This document shows positions 26,101 to 36,500 of a stretch of 64,000 bases of DNA, in pieces. Position numbers and translations under genes: made by a program. Below the pieces are notes generated by a model. That model saw only the letters and a list, made by a program, of their open reading frames with translations. It had not been told where the DNA came from and did not search any database. The stretch lies in the NCBI RefSeq assembly GCF_018100905.1, contig NZ_JAGJEG010000003.1, positions 62,001 to 126,000 of the forward strand, read 5' to 3'. Numbering within the stretch: the first letter of the stretch is position 1; each line of letters begins with the position of its first letter. This DNA is from Pseudoalteromonas sp. MMG010. GTDB taxonomy: Bacteria > Pseudomonadota > Gammaproteobacteria > Enterobacterales > Alteromonadaceae.

Positions 26101-26893
26101 GGCGTTAAATCATAAAAATCAATTAATGAGTAATTATAACCAAGGATTCGCTAAGTCATTGGTAAATATTTATGCAGAAAATAGCCAGGTAGGCAATTAT
26201 GTGTCAGGGGATGAGTTTTCATCTCGGCTTATTAATTTAGGCAGCCAAAACTGGGGAGATGTGAATAATGGCGAATACTATGTTCAACAAAGTAATGTGC
26301 AGTTAACGCGTTTAGCCATAGACCAACCCGATGGCCCTTTTAATATGGTGAACTTAATGGCGACATTAACAAATATTGAAGGTGCGACTTTACTTGGAGC
26401 CAATGATTTACCGAATAGTGAAGTAAGTTGTGTTAATAATTGTGATAGCGTACGTTTAAATAGCGTGCCTATTACATTTAGGTTTGGCCGTTTGGTGCTT
26501 GGAAACAACACCGGTTCTGACTTAGATAATTTACAAGTCCCCATGCAAGCACAATATTGGGATGGCACAGGGTTTGTGCGTAATAGTGAAGATTATTGTA
26601 CCTCATTTGAGCACACCAAGGTGGCTCAGATAAGCCCTAATTCACCGATATTAAATTATCAGTATGGTACAGGCAGTAGCGGAATATTAGAAGCGGGGGG
26701 TTACCCAGTTGATAATGCAATTTATGCTATTGGAAATGGTGCAGGAGAATACATTTTACAATATGATACCGATAATTGGCTGCATTGGGACTGGCTAGGG
26801 GATGGAACTCACATTGACCCCAGAGCCGTATTGCAATTTGGTCAATTTCGAGGAAATGATCGTGTTATTTACTGGCGTGAAACCCGTGAATAG
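23126..26893 (+). CDS. mshQ: MshQ, large secreted surface protein of the MSHA locus
   Basis: A 1255-residue exported protein with a signal peptide cleaved near residue 23 (PLSLA). The N-terminal 25-250 part, with IELQDTYTSPIWTKINFQQQY and FEALPLEPSGEDGAH, has repeated H-type-lectin-like beta strands. A polymer-like middle (about 330-560) follows, and the last ~650 residues correspond to the MshQ-type DUF6701 region, ending with NWLHWDWLGDG and a basic tail. It has no membrane helix apart from the signal. In other bacteria MshQ sits last in the pilus operon and its role (tip adhesin or surface organiser) is unproven. It overlaps mshP by four bases. Confidence 0.85.
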   Translation: MRKYIVVYYCILFTIFVSPLSLAVVPKIEGRYIELQDTYTSPIWTKINFQQQYITPPAVFMLSTNQGGNPAIVKVRNVTTTSFEALPLEPSGEDGAHITMGAHYLAVEYGVHEFPDGTIMEVGKTALDATALQYGDKSGFSPLPKGYKNISFTHTFSQRPNFFHGLQTLNNINSNPPLEALVPFFTVAVQSGSLTTQQVNIALEASETIRGDILADETVAYLVVEPGFNRSFIDDNGVEVIWESFFTDFKVDGWNDGCNYFYFNNDYDVAPLVVASKNSREDSDGGWLRSCNLRTDRLGIVVDEDRSSDNERNHKTFEEASILAMTSTFVSNGDILSCDTLFPGAIATYDNGEIFLVDGVQITDNNGPLLTTTTLQVPPFGANPQCNGQGCLANGDNALDESQASQVPTVTNDGSSQGAVPASLAGDYFYNEIVLNMLEPEYVVTEPTRIFLKNTQTLLGGNSTNLGSYLNIGQTNIVLQEGAYLAIYVDGDVAIAANANIASFIVATGEVRIAKEVTYTGSITSGSQIITEGSSRFTASEVPDYIPGFCGIYIPTTLDHYRITLSDNKGLTCQAKEMTLTACSNDACSLVYDEPASLDLSPDNNGKQQWVSGENITFTGSTELAFAKRTTGTVALGYNSADPSAPMRCYIGGVDVGLSNCKVVFSDAGFIFKNDTDNNTTIATQLSGKPSDTGFNAASLAIQAVKTNTTTGACEAAFPVGLEVPLQLAYSCGASSSCSEPVTLSNNGTNYSIEQAYKTVNLQFDADSKAPIVLQYPDAGQLSLNVSATIVLDPVSNLSVAMTGSSNEYVVKPFGLSMEIGSNGVADDANGSLFKLTGEPFDLTLHAVQWSAGQDNDSNGYPDDYSQIHSNLIAQHFINEYPQVTPSLNTPAAGALGQLTPEYVAPFGDTGIQSESISKYHYDNVGIIDLTASLQDGDYLGAGDVRGELKNVGRFAPSQFQLHGIQAQGSCTEYGSNLTYLDQPFELGFTVQALNHKNQLMSNYNQGFAKSLVNIYAENSQVGNYVSGDEFSSRLINLGSQNWGDVNNGEYYVQQSNVQLTRLAIDQPDGPFNMVNLMATLTNIEGATLLGANDLPNSEVSCVNNCDSVRLNSVPITFRFGRLVLGNNTGSDLDNLQVPMQAQYWDGTGFVRNSEDYCTSFEHTKVAQISPNSPILNYQYGTGSSGILEAGGYPVDNAIYAIGNGAGEYILQYDTDNWLHWDWLGDGTHIDPRAVLQFGQFRGNDRVIYWRETRE

Positions 26894-27010
26894 TTGTAAA
26901 CTCAGATAATAATTGAACAATGCTTGTGTTTTGCGTTGCAAATACATAGCATAGGCGTTAATTATAAAATAATAATGACCAAATAATTGCCGCTTTTGGG
27001 ACTGGAATAT

Positions 27011-29035
27011 ATGCGAATTGCTCCTTTATCTCTTTTAATTTCTGTTAGTTTGTTAGCAAGTAGTGCATTTGCACAAGATACTGCAACAGTGAGCGGAATT
27101 GAATCAGAGATCAGTATAAAACAAACAGAATACGATAACTCTACGACAATACTTGATAAACATTTAAAAGAAGAAAGCCAGCTACAAGCTCAGCTAGAAC
27201 TTTTAAGAAGTCGTTCTACCGAGCTTGATAAAGAAAAAAACCAAGCGCTCGATGCGATGAACGAAATGTATCGTCGATTAATCGATGACCCTGCATTAGA
27301 TATTTCTAAAGCACAAAGTCGTTATCAAAAAGCGGTGATGGATCATAAGCAAAATAAAGATGACATCTCTATGCAGTTGGCGGCAATTGCATCTCACCGA
27401 AAAGATATAGAGCAAATTCGCGTTGCCAAACATACTCTATTAAATACGCTCGAAAGTTTAAAAGAACAATTAACAACAGCACGAGTAGAAAGATTGCGTA
27501 ATGAGTTTACTCGCGAAGGCACCTTAGAAGTTAATCATACGATAAACTGTAAGCGCACAGAAACATTGGCTGCATGTGAACAACGTGGACAGCAAATGGG
27601 TTTGCAAAAAGCGACAAAGCGTTTTGTTGATCAAATATTTGCTAATTTAACTGAAGAACGTGTTGTTGAGCCAAAGCGTAATCTAGCTGGCGCCCAAGTG
27701 CAGATTTTAAGTAGCCATGTTGTAAGCAGTGGGTTTAGTGGCCAAGGTAATTATAATGTAAACCTGAGTGTGACAATGCGTGGCGAAGTTAACAGCAGCC
27801 GCTTATGTAGTTTACTAAGTGTTGATAACCGCTTTTGTTCTGAGTACGGCACACCGCTGGCAACCGGTTATCAAGCTAATTATTCAAATACCTACTCGGA
27901 TAACCAAGTCGCATTTAATAACAGCAATGTTACGGTTTCGCCAGTAATGACTAAGCCGGTGAGTAATTATTTAGTAAAAGCAATTCCAAGCTTAGACCCA
28001 TTGGTCGCTAAAAAAGATAAAAATCAACATATAGAATTAACACTTCGCTCTAATGTATACGATGACGAGGTGTTTATCGATGGCGTTAGCTTCGGCTCAA
28101 CTCGTTTAGTGACTCGTTTACCACGAGGCGTGCATAATGTTGAAATTCGTAAGCTGGGTTATAAATCGTATCAAACACGCGTGAACTTAAACAAACCACA
28201 AACGATCCATGCCAATTTAGTAAAAAAGCCTGATTCGGTTGCTGCTTCTTTACCGCAAGCAACCGAAGCGACACCAGCAAGACAAAGGCAAGTGGCTAGA
28301 AAACTCAATACTGATACACGCGCTGAATCTGTCGTTGTTATCCCCGCTGGTTGGTTTAAAATGGGCGATATTAATGGAACGGGTTTAGCAAACGAGCGCC
28401 CCGTAGTTGAAAAGGTTATTGCCAATTCATTTGCCATGCAAAGCAAAGAAGTGACGGTGGGTGCTTACAAAAAATTTGTTGCTAACAGTAAATATAAAAC
28501 TGAAGCCGAAAAAGGAAAAGGGTGTGCATATTATTTAAATGGCGAACCTATTTGGGACGCAGATTTAAACTGGCGCAGCCCTGGGTTTTCTCAAAACGAT
28601 GAATTCCCTGCAGTATGTTTAACGTATTACGATGCGAAAGCATATGCCGATTGGTTATCAGGTCAAACTGGACAGCAATTTCGCTTGCCTTCAGAGGTTG
28701 AGTGGGAATATGCTGCCCGTGCTGGTACCGAAACTGAATACCCGTGGGGTAACGAAATCGGTAAAAACTTAGCTAACTGTGGTTGGTGTGGTAGCGAGTA
28801 TTCAAATAAACGAGCTGCACCTGTGGGTTCATTTTCTCCCAATGCCTTTGGGTTATACGATACCGTAGGTAATGTCTGGGAATGGACTGCAAAAGAAACA
28901 GGGCAATTAGATATTGCAGTAAGAGGCGGGGCATGGAACTTTGCACCTAGCCTTGCTCGTGCATCAACGCGCTTAATCTTAGCGCCAGACTTTCGCGCAA
29001 ACTACATTGGTTTTCGCTTAGTCCGAGAAAGATAA
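27011..29035 (+). CDS. Exported coiled-coil / PEGA / FGE-sulfatase (SUMF1) domain protein
   Basis: The 674-residue protein has a signal peptide (MRIAPLSLLISVSLLASSAFA), a coiled coil at about 25-165, an uncharacterised middle, a PEGA-type beta domain (VFIDGVSFGSTRLVTRLPRG near 350-370), and a C-terminal formylglycine-generating-enzyme-like domain from about 430 (VVIPAGWFKMGDING) to FRANYIGFRLVRER. The fold binds Ca and peptide in this family; whether the catalytic Cys pair of true FGE is present I could not establish, and most PEGA-linked members are not sulfatase modifiers. The start 27011 keeps the signal peptide; the upstream TTG would spoil it. It follows mshQ by 117 bases with no clear terminator, so it may be read from the msh operon; a role in the pilus or cell surface is inferred from position. 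Confidence 0.75.
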   Translation: MRIAPLSLLISVSLLASSAFAQDTATVSGIESEISIKQTEYDNSTTILDKHLKEESQLQAQLELLRSRSTELDKEKNQALDAMNEMYRRLIDDPALDISKAQSRYQKAVMDHKQNKDDISMQLAAIASHRKDIEQIRVAKHTLLNTLESLKEQLTTARVERLRNEFTREGTLEVNHTINCKRTETLAACEQRGQQMGLQKATKRFVDQIFANLTEERVVEPKRNLAGAQVQILSSHVVSSGFSGQGNYNVNLSVTMRGEVNSSRLCSLLSVDNRFCSEYGTPLATGYQANYSNTYSDNQVAFNNSNVTVSPVMTKPVSNYLVKAIPSLDPLVAKKDKNQHIELTLRSNVYDDEVFIDGVSFGSTRLVTRLPRGVHNVEIRKLGYKSYQTRVNLNKPQTIHANLVKKPDSVAASLPQATEATPARQRQVARKLNTDTRAESVVVIPAGWFKMGDINGTGLANERPVVEKVIANSFAMQSKEVTVGAYKKFVANSKYKTEAEKGKGCAYYLNGEPIWDADLNWRSPGFSQNDEFPAVCLTYYDAKAYADWLSGQTGQQFRLPSEVEWEYAARAGTETEYPWGNEIGKNLANCGWCGSEYSNKRAAPVGSFSPNAFGLYDTVGNVWEWTAKETGQLDIAVRGGAWNFAPSLARASTRLILAPDFRANYIGFRLVRER

Positions 29036-29050
29036 CGAAACATATTTATT

Positions 29051-29079
29051 GTAAAAAGGAAGCCAGGCTTCCTTTTTAC
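29051..29079. terminator. Strong bidirectional terminator between the msh and mre operons
   Basis: A 14-bp perfect inverted repeat, GTAAAAAGGAAGCC and its complement, is separated by one base (effectively a 12-bp stem with a CCAGG loop) and bears a run of five T on the right arm. It closes the msh region just after the 29035 stop. Confidence 0.9.
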
Positions 29080-29091
29080 TAATTTACAAAG

Positions 29092-29120
29092 GATGTTACG
29101 CTTTATATTGCTCATATAAT
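29092..29120 (+). promoter_or_regulatory. Candidate mreB promoter
   Basis: A perfect TATAAT stands at 29115-29120, 61 bases ahead of the mreB ATG and after the terminator. The -35 region at the right distance (29092-29097, GATGTT) is poor, so the call rests on the -10 and position. Confidence 0.4.
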
Positions 29121-29153
29121 TAAGCATGTTAAAGTTAGGGCAGCTAACATTAG

Positions 29154-30223
<1,070 letters not shown>

Positions 30224-30224
<1 letters not shown>

Positions 30225-31066
30225 TGAAGTTAATGTTTGGTCGAACTATTTCTTTGCAACTGCGACTTTTTGTCGCAGTGCTTTTGAGTGTGCTGTTAAT
30301 TATTGGCGATAGGTATACCCAGGGGGGGACGGTTGTTCGTACCAGCTTAAATACGCTAGTAACCCCACTTATTTATGTTGCCAATCTACCGTATGAGTTA
30401 TTTAGCTTAGGAGCGAAAAGCTTACATACAAAAGAGCAGCTACTCACTGAAAATAAAGTACTGACAGAAAAGCAAATGTTACAAAGTGAACAATTGCAAC
30501 AATATCAATTTTTAGCCAGAGAAAATCAAAAATTACGCGCATTACTCGGTTCATCCGCGAAGCAATCAAATCGTAAAATTATTGCCCAAGTACTATCGGT
30601 ACATTCAAACCCATATAGTCATCAAGTTGTGATTAATCGTGGTACCACCGACGGCTTAAGTGAAGGACAAGCTGTAATAGACGAAATGGGAGTCGTGGGG
30701 CAACTCACTAAAGTGGGCACAACCACTTCTCGCGTATTATTAATGACAGATACTACACACGCAACGCCGGTTCGCATTTTGCGAAATGATGTACGTACGG
30801 TGGTTGAAGGTATTGGCAAAATCAATCTGGTTAAACTTTCACATGTACCACATAGCTTAGATATTCGAATCGGTGATGTACTGGTTACCTCTGGCTTAGG
30901 GGGGACGTTTCCTGAAGGTTACCCTGTTGCTGTTGTGACCGAAATTAATCGCGATGAAGGACGTCCCTTTGCGCAAGTCTACGCCGAACCGATTGCACAG
31001 CTAGATCGTATTCGCTTATTAGTGATTTTATGGCGTAATTTACAGGAGCAAATTAGCGATGATTAA
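30224..31066 (+). CDS. mreC: Rod-shape determining protein MreC
   Basis: A bitopic inner-membrane protein of 280 residues that links MreB to PBP2/RodA. There is a cytoplasmic start, one membrane span near residues 11-28 (LRLFVAVLLSVLLIIGD), a coiled coil at about 60-105 and a periplasmic beta-barrel domain with IIAQVLSVHSNPYSHQVVINRG near 118-140. The TAATG junction with mreB and an 8-base overlap with mreD show one operon. Confidence 0.95.
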
Positions 31067-31538
31067 TCGATATTCATTGTTGATTGCAATTACTATCTTT
31101 TTTGCACTGGTTATCGCTTTAATGCCATTGCCGTTTTCACTCGAGCCATATAGACCTGATTGGGTGCTGTTAGTTTTAATGTATTGGTCTCTTGCGCTAC
31201 CACACCGCCTTAATATTGCGACAGCATGGGTTGTGGGATTATTAATAGATTTAGCCTCAGGTTCGCCATTAGGTGTTAACTCATTAACCTACTCTATTTG
31301 TATTTTTGTGACGGCAAGTAATTTTCAAAAAATAAGAAACTTTTCACTTTGGCAACAAGGGATTTTAGTTGGCTTATTTTTAACCTTGTACCACTTACTT
31401 CAGTTTTGGCTGAATCATTTTTTACTGGGTGTTTACTTTAATCCACAGTACTTATGGCCGGTAGTAACAGGCATGATAAGCTGGCCGTGGGTATTTTTAC
31501 TATTACGTAAATACAGAAGACATTTTAGGATCAGGTAA
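31059..31538 (+). CDS. mreD: Rod-shape determining protein MreD
   Basis: A polytopic inner-membrane protein of 159 residues with about five spans; it contains PLPFSLEPYRPDWVLLVLMYW and GLLIDLASGSPLGVNSL, both typical of MreD in gammaproteobacteria. It completes the MreBCD elongation complex. It overlaps mreC by eight bases and maf by one (TAATG). Confidence 0.93.
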   Translation: MINRYSLLIAITIFFALVIALMPLPFSLEPYRPDWVLLVLMYWSLALPHRLNIATAWVVGLLIDLASGSPLGVNSLTYSICIFVTASNFQKIRNFSLWQQGILVGLFLTLYHLLQFWLNHFLLGVYFNPQYLWPVVTGMISWPWVFLLLRKYRRHFRIR

Positions 31539-32107
31539 TGACTACCGCAATCTATTTGGCTTCGGCCTCACCTCGAAGAAAAGAGCTTTTAAGTCAATTA
31601 GGTATTGAGTTTACACAATTTAGTGTCGATGCTGATGAAAGCCAAAATAATAATGAATCCCCCCAGGTTTACGTTGAGCGCTTAGCGCGCTTAAAAGCAC
31701 AAACCGGTGTGCAACAAGGCTATACCGATCGTCCCGTTTTAGGAAGCGATACGGTGGTGGTTATAGATAACCAAGCGTTAGTTAAGCCTGTCGATTTTAA
31801 TGATTTTTATACAACCTTTAAGCGCCTATCTGGTAACACACATCAGGTACTTACAGCCATTGCATTTGCCGATGAGCGACAAGTATTAAGTTGTGTCGTA
31901 AGTACTGATGTGACTTTTAGAACCGTAACAGACGAAGAAATTACCGCCTATTGGCAGTCAGGCGAACCGCATGATAAAGCGGGAGGTTATGGTATACAAG
32001 GATTAGGCGGGCGTTTTATTACCCATATTGCGGGTAGCTATTTTGCAGTTGTCGGCTTACCTTTATATGAAACAGAAGCGTTATTAACCAGATTTTTAAA
32101 GAGGTAA
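31538..32107 (+). CDS. maf: Maf-family nucleotide pyrophosphatase (YhdE type)
   Basis: A cytoplasmic dTTP/UTP pyrophosphatase of 189 residues that clears non-canonical or excess nucleotides. The family motif SASPRRKELL (9-18) is present, and a second conserved block reads VLGSDTVVVIDNQ near 67-79. It closes a one-base-spaced junction with rng. In E. coli the same neighbours (mreBCD-yhdE-rng) occur. Confidence 0.93.
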   Translation: MTTAIYLASASPRRKELLSQLGIEFTQFSVDADESQNNNESPQVYVERLARLKAQTGVQQGYTDRPVLGSDTVVVIDNQALVKPVDFNDFYTTFKRLSGNTHQVLTAIAFADERQVLSCVVSTDVTFRTVTDEEITAYWQSGEPHDKAGGYGIQGLGGRFITHIAGSYFAVVGLPLYETEALLTRFLKR

Positions 32108-32108
32108 T

Positions 32109-33581
32109 ATGAGCACAGAATTACTGATCAATGTCACACCAAGTGAGAGCCGTGTTGCCTTAATTGAAAACGGTGTATTACAAGAGATACAGTTAGAGCG
32201 TATTGGCAATCTAGGGATTGTTGGCAACATATATTTAGGTAAAATCAGCCGTGTGTTGCCTGGTATGCAAGCTGCTTTTGTGGATATCGGCTTAGATAAA
32301 GCCGCTTTTTTACATGCATCAGATATTGTTAACAGCGCTTCAATTGTAGAAGGTGTTGACGACGAACCCGTTAAAAAAGTACAAGATATTCGAGAGCTTG
32401 TTCGCCAAGGCCAGTATATTATGGTGCAAGTGGTGAAAGACCCTCTTGGCACTAAAGGGGCTCGGTTAACGACCGATATTACCATACCATCTCGTTATTT
32501 AGTTTTTATGCCTGATGCTACGCATGTAGGGGTTAGTCAGCGTATTGAAACAGAAGCCGAGCGCTCAAGGCTGAAAAACATCGTGGCGGAATACGGTGAT
32601 GAAGATGGCAGCTTTATTGTGCGAACCGCAGCCGAAGGCGCTGCTGAAGCAGAGTTAAGGCATGATGCTGAATTCTTACGTAAATTATGGAAAAAAATAA
32701 CCAGTCGCCGTCAAAAAACCAATAAAGCGACAATACTTCACGAAGACCTTACTCTTGCTTTTAGAACCTTACGTGATTATGTCGGGGAAGATATGGAAAG
32801 GATCAGAGTTGACTCCAGACTTTCATATGAAGAGCTAAAAGTATTTACAGATGAGTTTGTCCCATTATTATCGCAAGTGTTGGAATATTACCCAGGCGAA
32901 CGCCCAATCTTTGATTTATTTGATGTTGAAAGCGAAATTCAAAAAGCGCTGCATCGAAAAGTGACATTAAAGTCGGGGGGATATTTAATATTCGATCAAA
33001 CCGAAGCGATGACTACCGTTGATGTTAATACCGGAGCTTTTGTAGGCCATCGTAATTTAGAAGAAACTATTTTTAATACCAATGTCGAAGCCACTTCAGC
33101 AATAGCACGACAGCTAAGGCTACGTAATTTAGGCGGTATTATCATTATCGACTTTATTGATATGGTAAGCGAAGAGCATAAGCGCCGCGTACTTCATTCA
33201 CTTGAAGCAGCACTTGGTAAAGATAGAGCAAAAGCAAATATTAATGGCTTATCAGCACTTGGTTTAGTTGAAATGACTCGTAAACGTACACGAGAAAGCT
33301 TAGAACATGTGTTATGTGATGTATGTCCAGCTTGTTCAGGGCGCGGTTCACAAAAAACAGTCGAAACCGTATGCTACGAAATCTTACGTGAAATAGTGCG
33401 GGTTAATAGAGCGTATGCTGCCGATAAGTTTATGGTTTATGCTGCCCCCGCTGTAAGCGAGGCACTAATAAATGATGAATATCATAACTTAGCAGAGCTT
33501 GAACTATTTATAGGTAAGCAGGTCAACATTCAAACAGAGAGCTTATATAGTCAAGAGCAGTTTGATGTGGTGATGATGTAA
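32109..33581 (+). CDS. rng: Ribonuclease G
   Basis: A 490-residue endoribonuclease of the RNase E/G family, which processes the 16S rRNA 5' end and decays mRNA. Residues about 35-125 form the S1 domain (GNLGIVGNIYLGKISRVLPG). The DNase I-like catalytic part has MTTVDVNTGAFVGHRN near 300, and the zinc-link cysteines are in CDVCPACSGRG near 405. It lacks the long C-terminal scaffold of RNase E. It overlaps yhdP by one base (TAATG). Confidence 0.96.
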   Translation: MSTELLINVTPSESRVALIENGVLQEIQLERIGNLGIVGNIYLGKISRVLPGMQAAFVDIGLDKAAFLHASDIVNSASIVEGVDDEPVKKVQDIRELVRQGQYIMVQVVKDPLGTKGARLTTDITIPSRYLVFMPDATHVGVSQRIETEAERSRLKNIVAEYGDEDGSFIVRTAAEGAAEAELRHDAEFLRKLWKKITSRRQKTNKATILHEDLTLAFRTLRDYVGEDMERIRVDSRLSYEELKVFTDEFVPLLSQVLEYYPGERPIFDLFDVESEIQKALHRKVTLKSGGYLIFDQTEAMTTVDVNTGAFVGHRNLEETIFNTNVEATSAIARQLRLRNLGGIIIIDFIDMVSEEHKRRVLHSLEAALGKDRAKANINGLSALGLVEMTRKRTRESLEHVLCDVCPACSGRGSQKTVETVCYEILREIVRVNRAYAADKFMVYAAPAVSEALINDEYHNLAELELFIGKQVNIQTESLYSQEQFDVVMM

Positions 33582-36500
33582 TGAGTGCGAAGACGGTCTG
33601 TTTTTTTTGTTTACGAAAGTTATGGCAAATTTGCGCCATAACTTTGGTATTATTGGCCGTTATTGTTTCAATATTAAAATATACTCTCCCTTATGCTAAT
33701 GATTACAAAGGTAATTTAGAGCACTACTTACACGATAAATTTAATATTAATCTTGCCATAGGCACCATATCGGCGAGTTGGCATGGCAATGGCCCCGCTT
33801 TAGTATTAGAAGACTTATCGTTTAAAAATAATGAATCTTCTCCCATTGCATTAACTATCGCAAAAACCAGCTTAGAACTGAATTTATGGGAAAGTATAAA
33901 AACCTTTCAAATAAAATCTAATTACTTTGTAATTAATGGATTTCACACCACCGTTAACGTATCAAATGTCTTAAATCGAAATGATGATGAGGATGTATCG
34001 TTTCAGCAGATAGAGCTAATAGAAGAGCTGTTTCTTGGTGAAACAGGCCACTTTGCTGTAGAGAATAGTAGTATTAATTTTGTGCTTCGTGATGGTACTG
34101 AGCGTAAAATTTTATTTAACGATATCGTATGGCAAAACGAAAAACAGCAACACTTAGGCAGTGGTACCTTAGCTTTGCCGGGTATTTCAGTGGGTAGTTT
34201 TGATGCGCATATAGCGCTGCAAGGCGATACACTTGAAGCGATGGCGGGAGATATCTACTTACAAGTTGCTAATGTGGATGTTACCAATTGGCTCGCACAG
34301 TTTATCAACACTGAAAAACAACAGTTGCATAGTGATATTAATCTACAAGCTTGGTTGAGCATAGATAAAGGCTTGATCAGTGATGTTAATATGCAGTGGT
34401 TACCAAGCTTTATCCGTTGGCAAGAAAACCAACAAGCGCAACAGATAAGTTTAAGCGAAGGGGGATTTCACCTGTTCCCTGAGCAAGAAAGCTGGCACTT
34501 AAAGAGCACCGGTTTAGCGATAAGCAGCAATGATAAAGCATGGCCTAGTTTAGAGTTTGAAGCATTATTTGGGGAGCAAAATAAACTATGGTTACAACAA
34601 GTAGACTTTGGTTTATTAAACGATTTAGCGCTTTTAACAAACTTTAAACAACTTGCTCCTTTAACCGAACGTAATCCGACGGGGCAAATTAAACACGCCT
34701 ATATTAGTTATAGTAATAACGATAAATGGAAACTATGGTTTGAAGGTCAACAGCTTGGTTGGCAAGAAAAAAATGGTATCCCAGCGGCTCAAGCATTAAG
34801 AATTAATGGGCAATTAAGTCCTCAGCGTGGGCGTATTAGCATTTTTGGTGAAGACGGTACTTTAGCAACCGGCACTAGCTTTAAGCACCCTATTGCTTAT
34901 AACCAAATTAATATTGAGTTAGATTTAGTCAAACGTGATAGCTACTGGCAAATTAGCAGCGACAATTTATGGTTTGATAACAATGAGCTTACCTTTGCAG
35001 GTGAAATGCAGCTCAGCCTGACAGATATCCCCAGGTTAGATTTATATGCAGAGGTTTATGTACCCGATGCGACAAATGCTGAACATTATTTTCCGCTAAA
35101 AGTGATGCCGCAGGGGTTAGTGGATTATTTATCTGATGGCATCTTAGCAGGAGAAGTAACGCAAGCTCAGGTTTTGTTTTCGGGTCCATTACAAAATGGT
35201 TACCCATTTTCAGAAAGTAATGGGCAGTTTAGTGTTGCAGCACAAATAGACAATGCGAGCTTTTCGTTTGATTCTAAATGGCCTGCGGTCACTGAAGCAC
35301 AAGTTAAGCTGTTATTTAATAATCAACGAATGGACATTTTTTCGCAACAGGGGCATTTAGTTAACCTGTCTATTGAAGATGCAGTACATGTTAGTATTGC
35401 TGATTTAACTGATGTTGATGAAGTTAAAATTAAGATTAATAAAAAAGCTGACATGGCAAAAATGCATGCCTTTTTTGCCGCAACACCGCTTGCAACCCCG
35501 TTAGCAAATGTATTTGAAGTCGTGCAAGGTAAAGGCCAGGCAAATGCCGATATAGAGCTGTTAATTGGTTCTAAATATAAAAATTGGGCAAGTGTGAGTG
35601 GTGATATTACATTAAATAAAAACCCTGTTTTTATTGCCGCTCCAGGGATACAGGTTGATGATGTGAGTGGGGTTGTACATTTTGAAAATGATAAAATAAG
35701 CCTAACTAAAGCCACGGGATCGTGGCTTGGAATGCCACTTGATATTAACTACACCAGTGCAGCAAATAATAACGAATACCAAGCAAACGTAAATATTAAC
35801 TTACTAGCAAATGCACAAACATTTATTGAGCATGGTAACGGCTTACTTGATGGCTTTATTACTGGGAAAAGTGATATCGCGGTTGACTTAGGATTAAACT
35901 TTACTGAGCAAGGCTTTAATTATAGAGCTGATGTCACATCTTCATTAATTGGTATTTCTAGCCAGTTACCAACACCTTATAACAAAACCGATGAGCAGGC
36001 TTGGCCATTAAGCGTGGTGGTTCAAGGTGATAATATATCTAACTTAATAACCAGTAACGTAAACGATGCATTTTACTTTAATGCGATATTAGAAAATGGA
36101 AAAACCCAGTTTAGCAATGCTCATTTTATTTTAGGTTCGCAAAATTTAGGGCTAAACCAACGTGGTTTAGAGGTGGCTATTAATTTAGAGCAAACTGAGT
36201 TGATACCTTGGCTAGGAGTGGTTGATCAAATAACAAAGCTTGCTAAGCAACCAACTAATAAAAATAACAGTATCATGCCTGCTTTTAATCAAGTGGTAGC
36301 ACATGTTGATAATTTATCCGTCAGTAGCGCACAATTTAATGATGTTGATTTACGCCTAGCGCCCTATAACAATGATATGCAACTAAAACTGAGTGCGAAA
36401 GAGCTAAGAGCTGAGGTGTTTTTACCGCATGCAGCAGATCAGCCTATACGTATTAATAGTGATTATTTACGAGTGAACTTTAACGATTCACAGCCGCCAA

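Noticed and set aside
27011..29035. Reading the FGE-like protein as a true sulfatase-activating enzyme
   Set aside because: No sulfatase gene is nearby, the domain is fused to PEGA and coiled coil, and I could not confirm the catalytic Cys pair.
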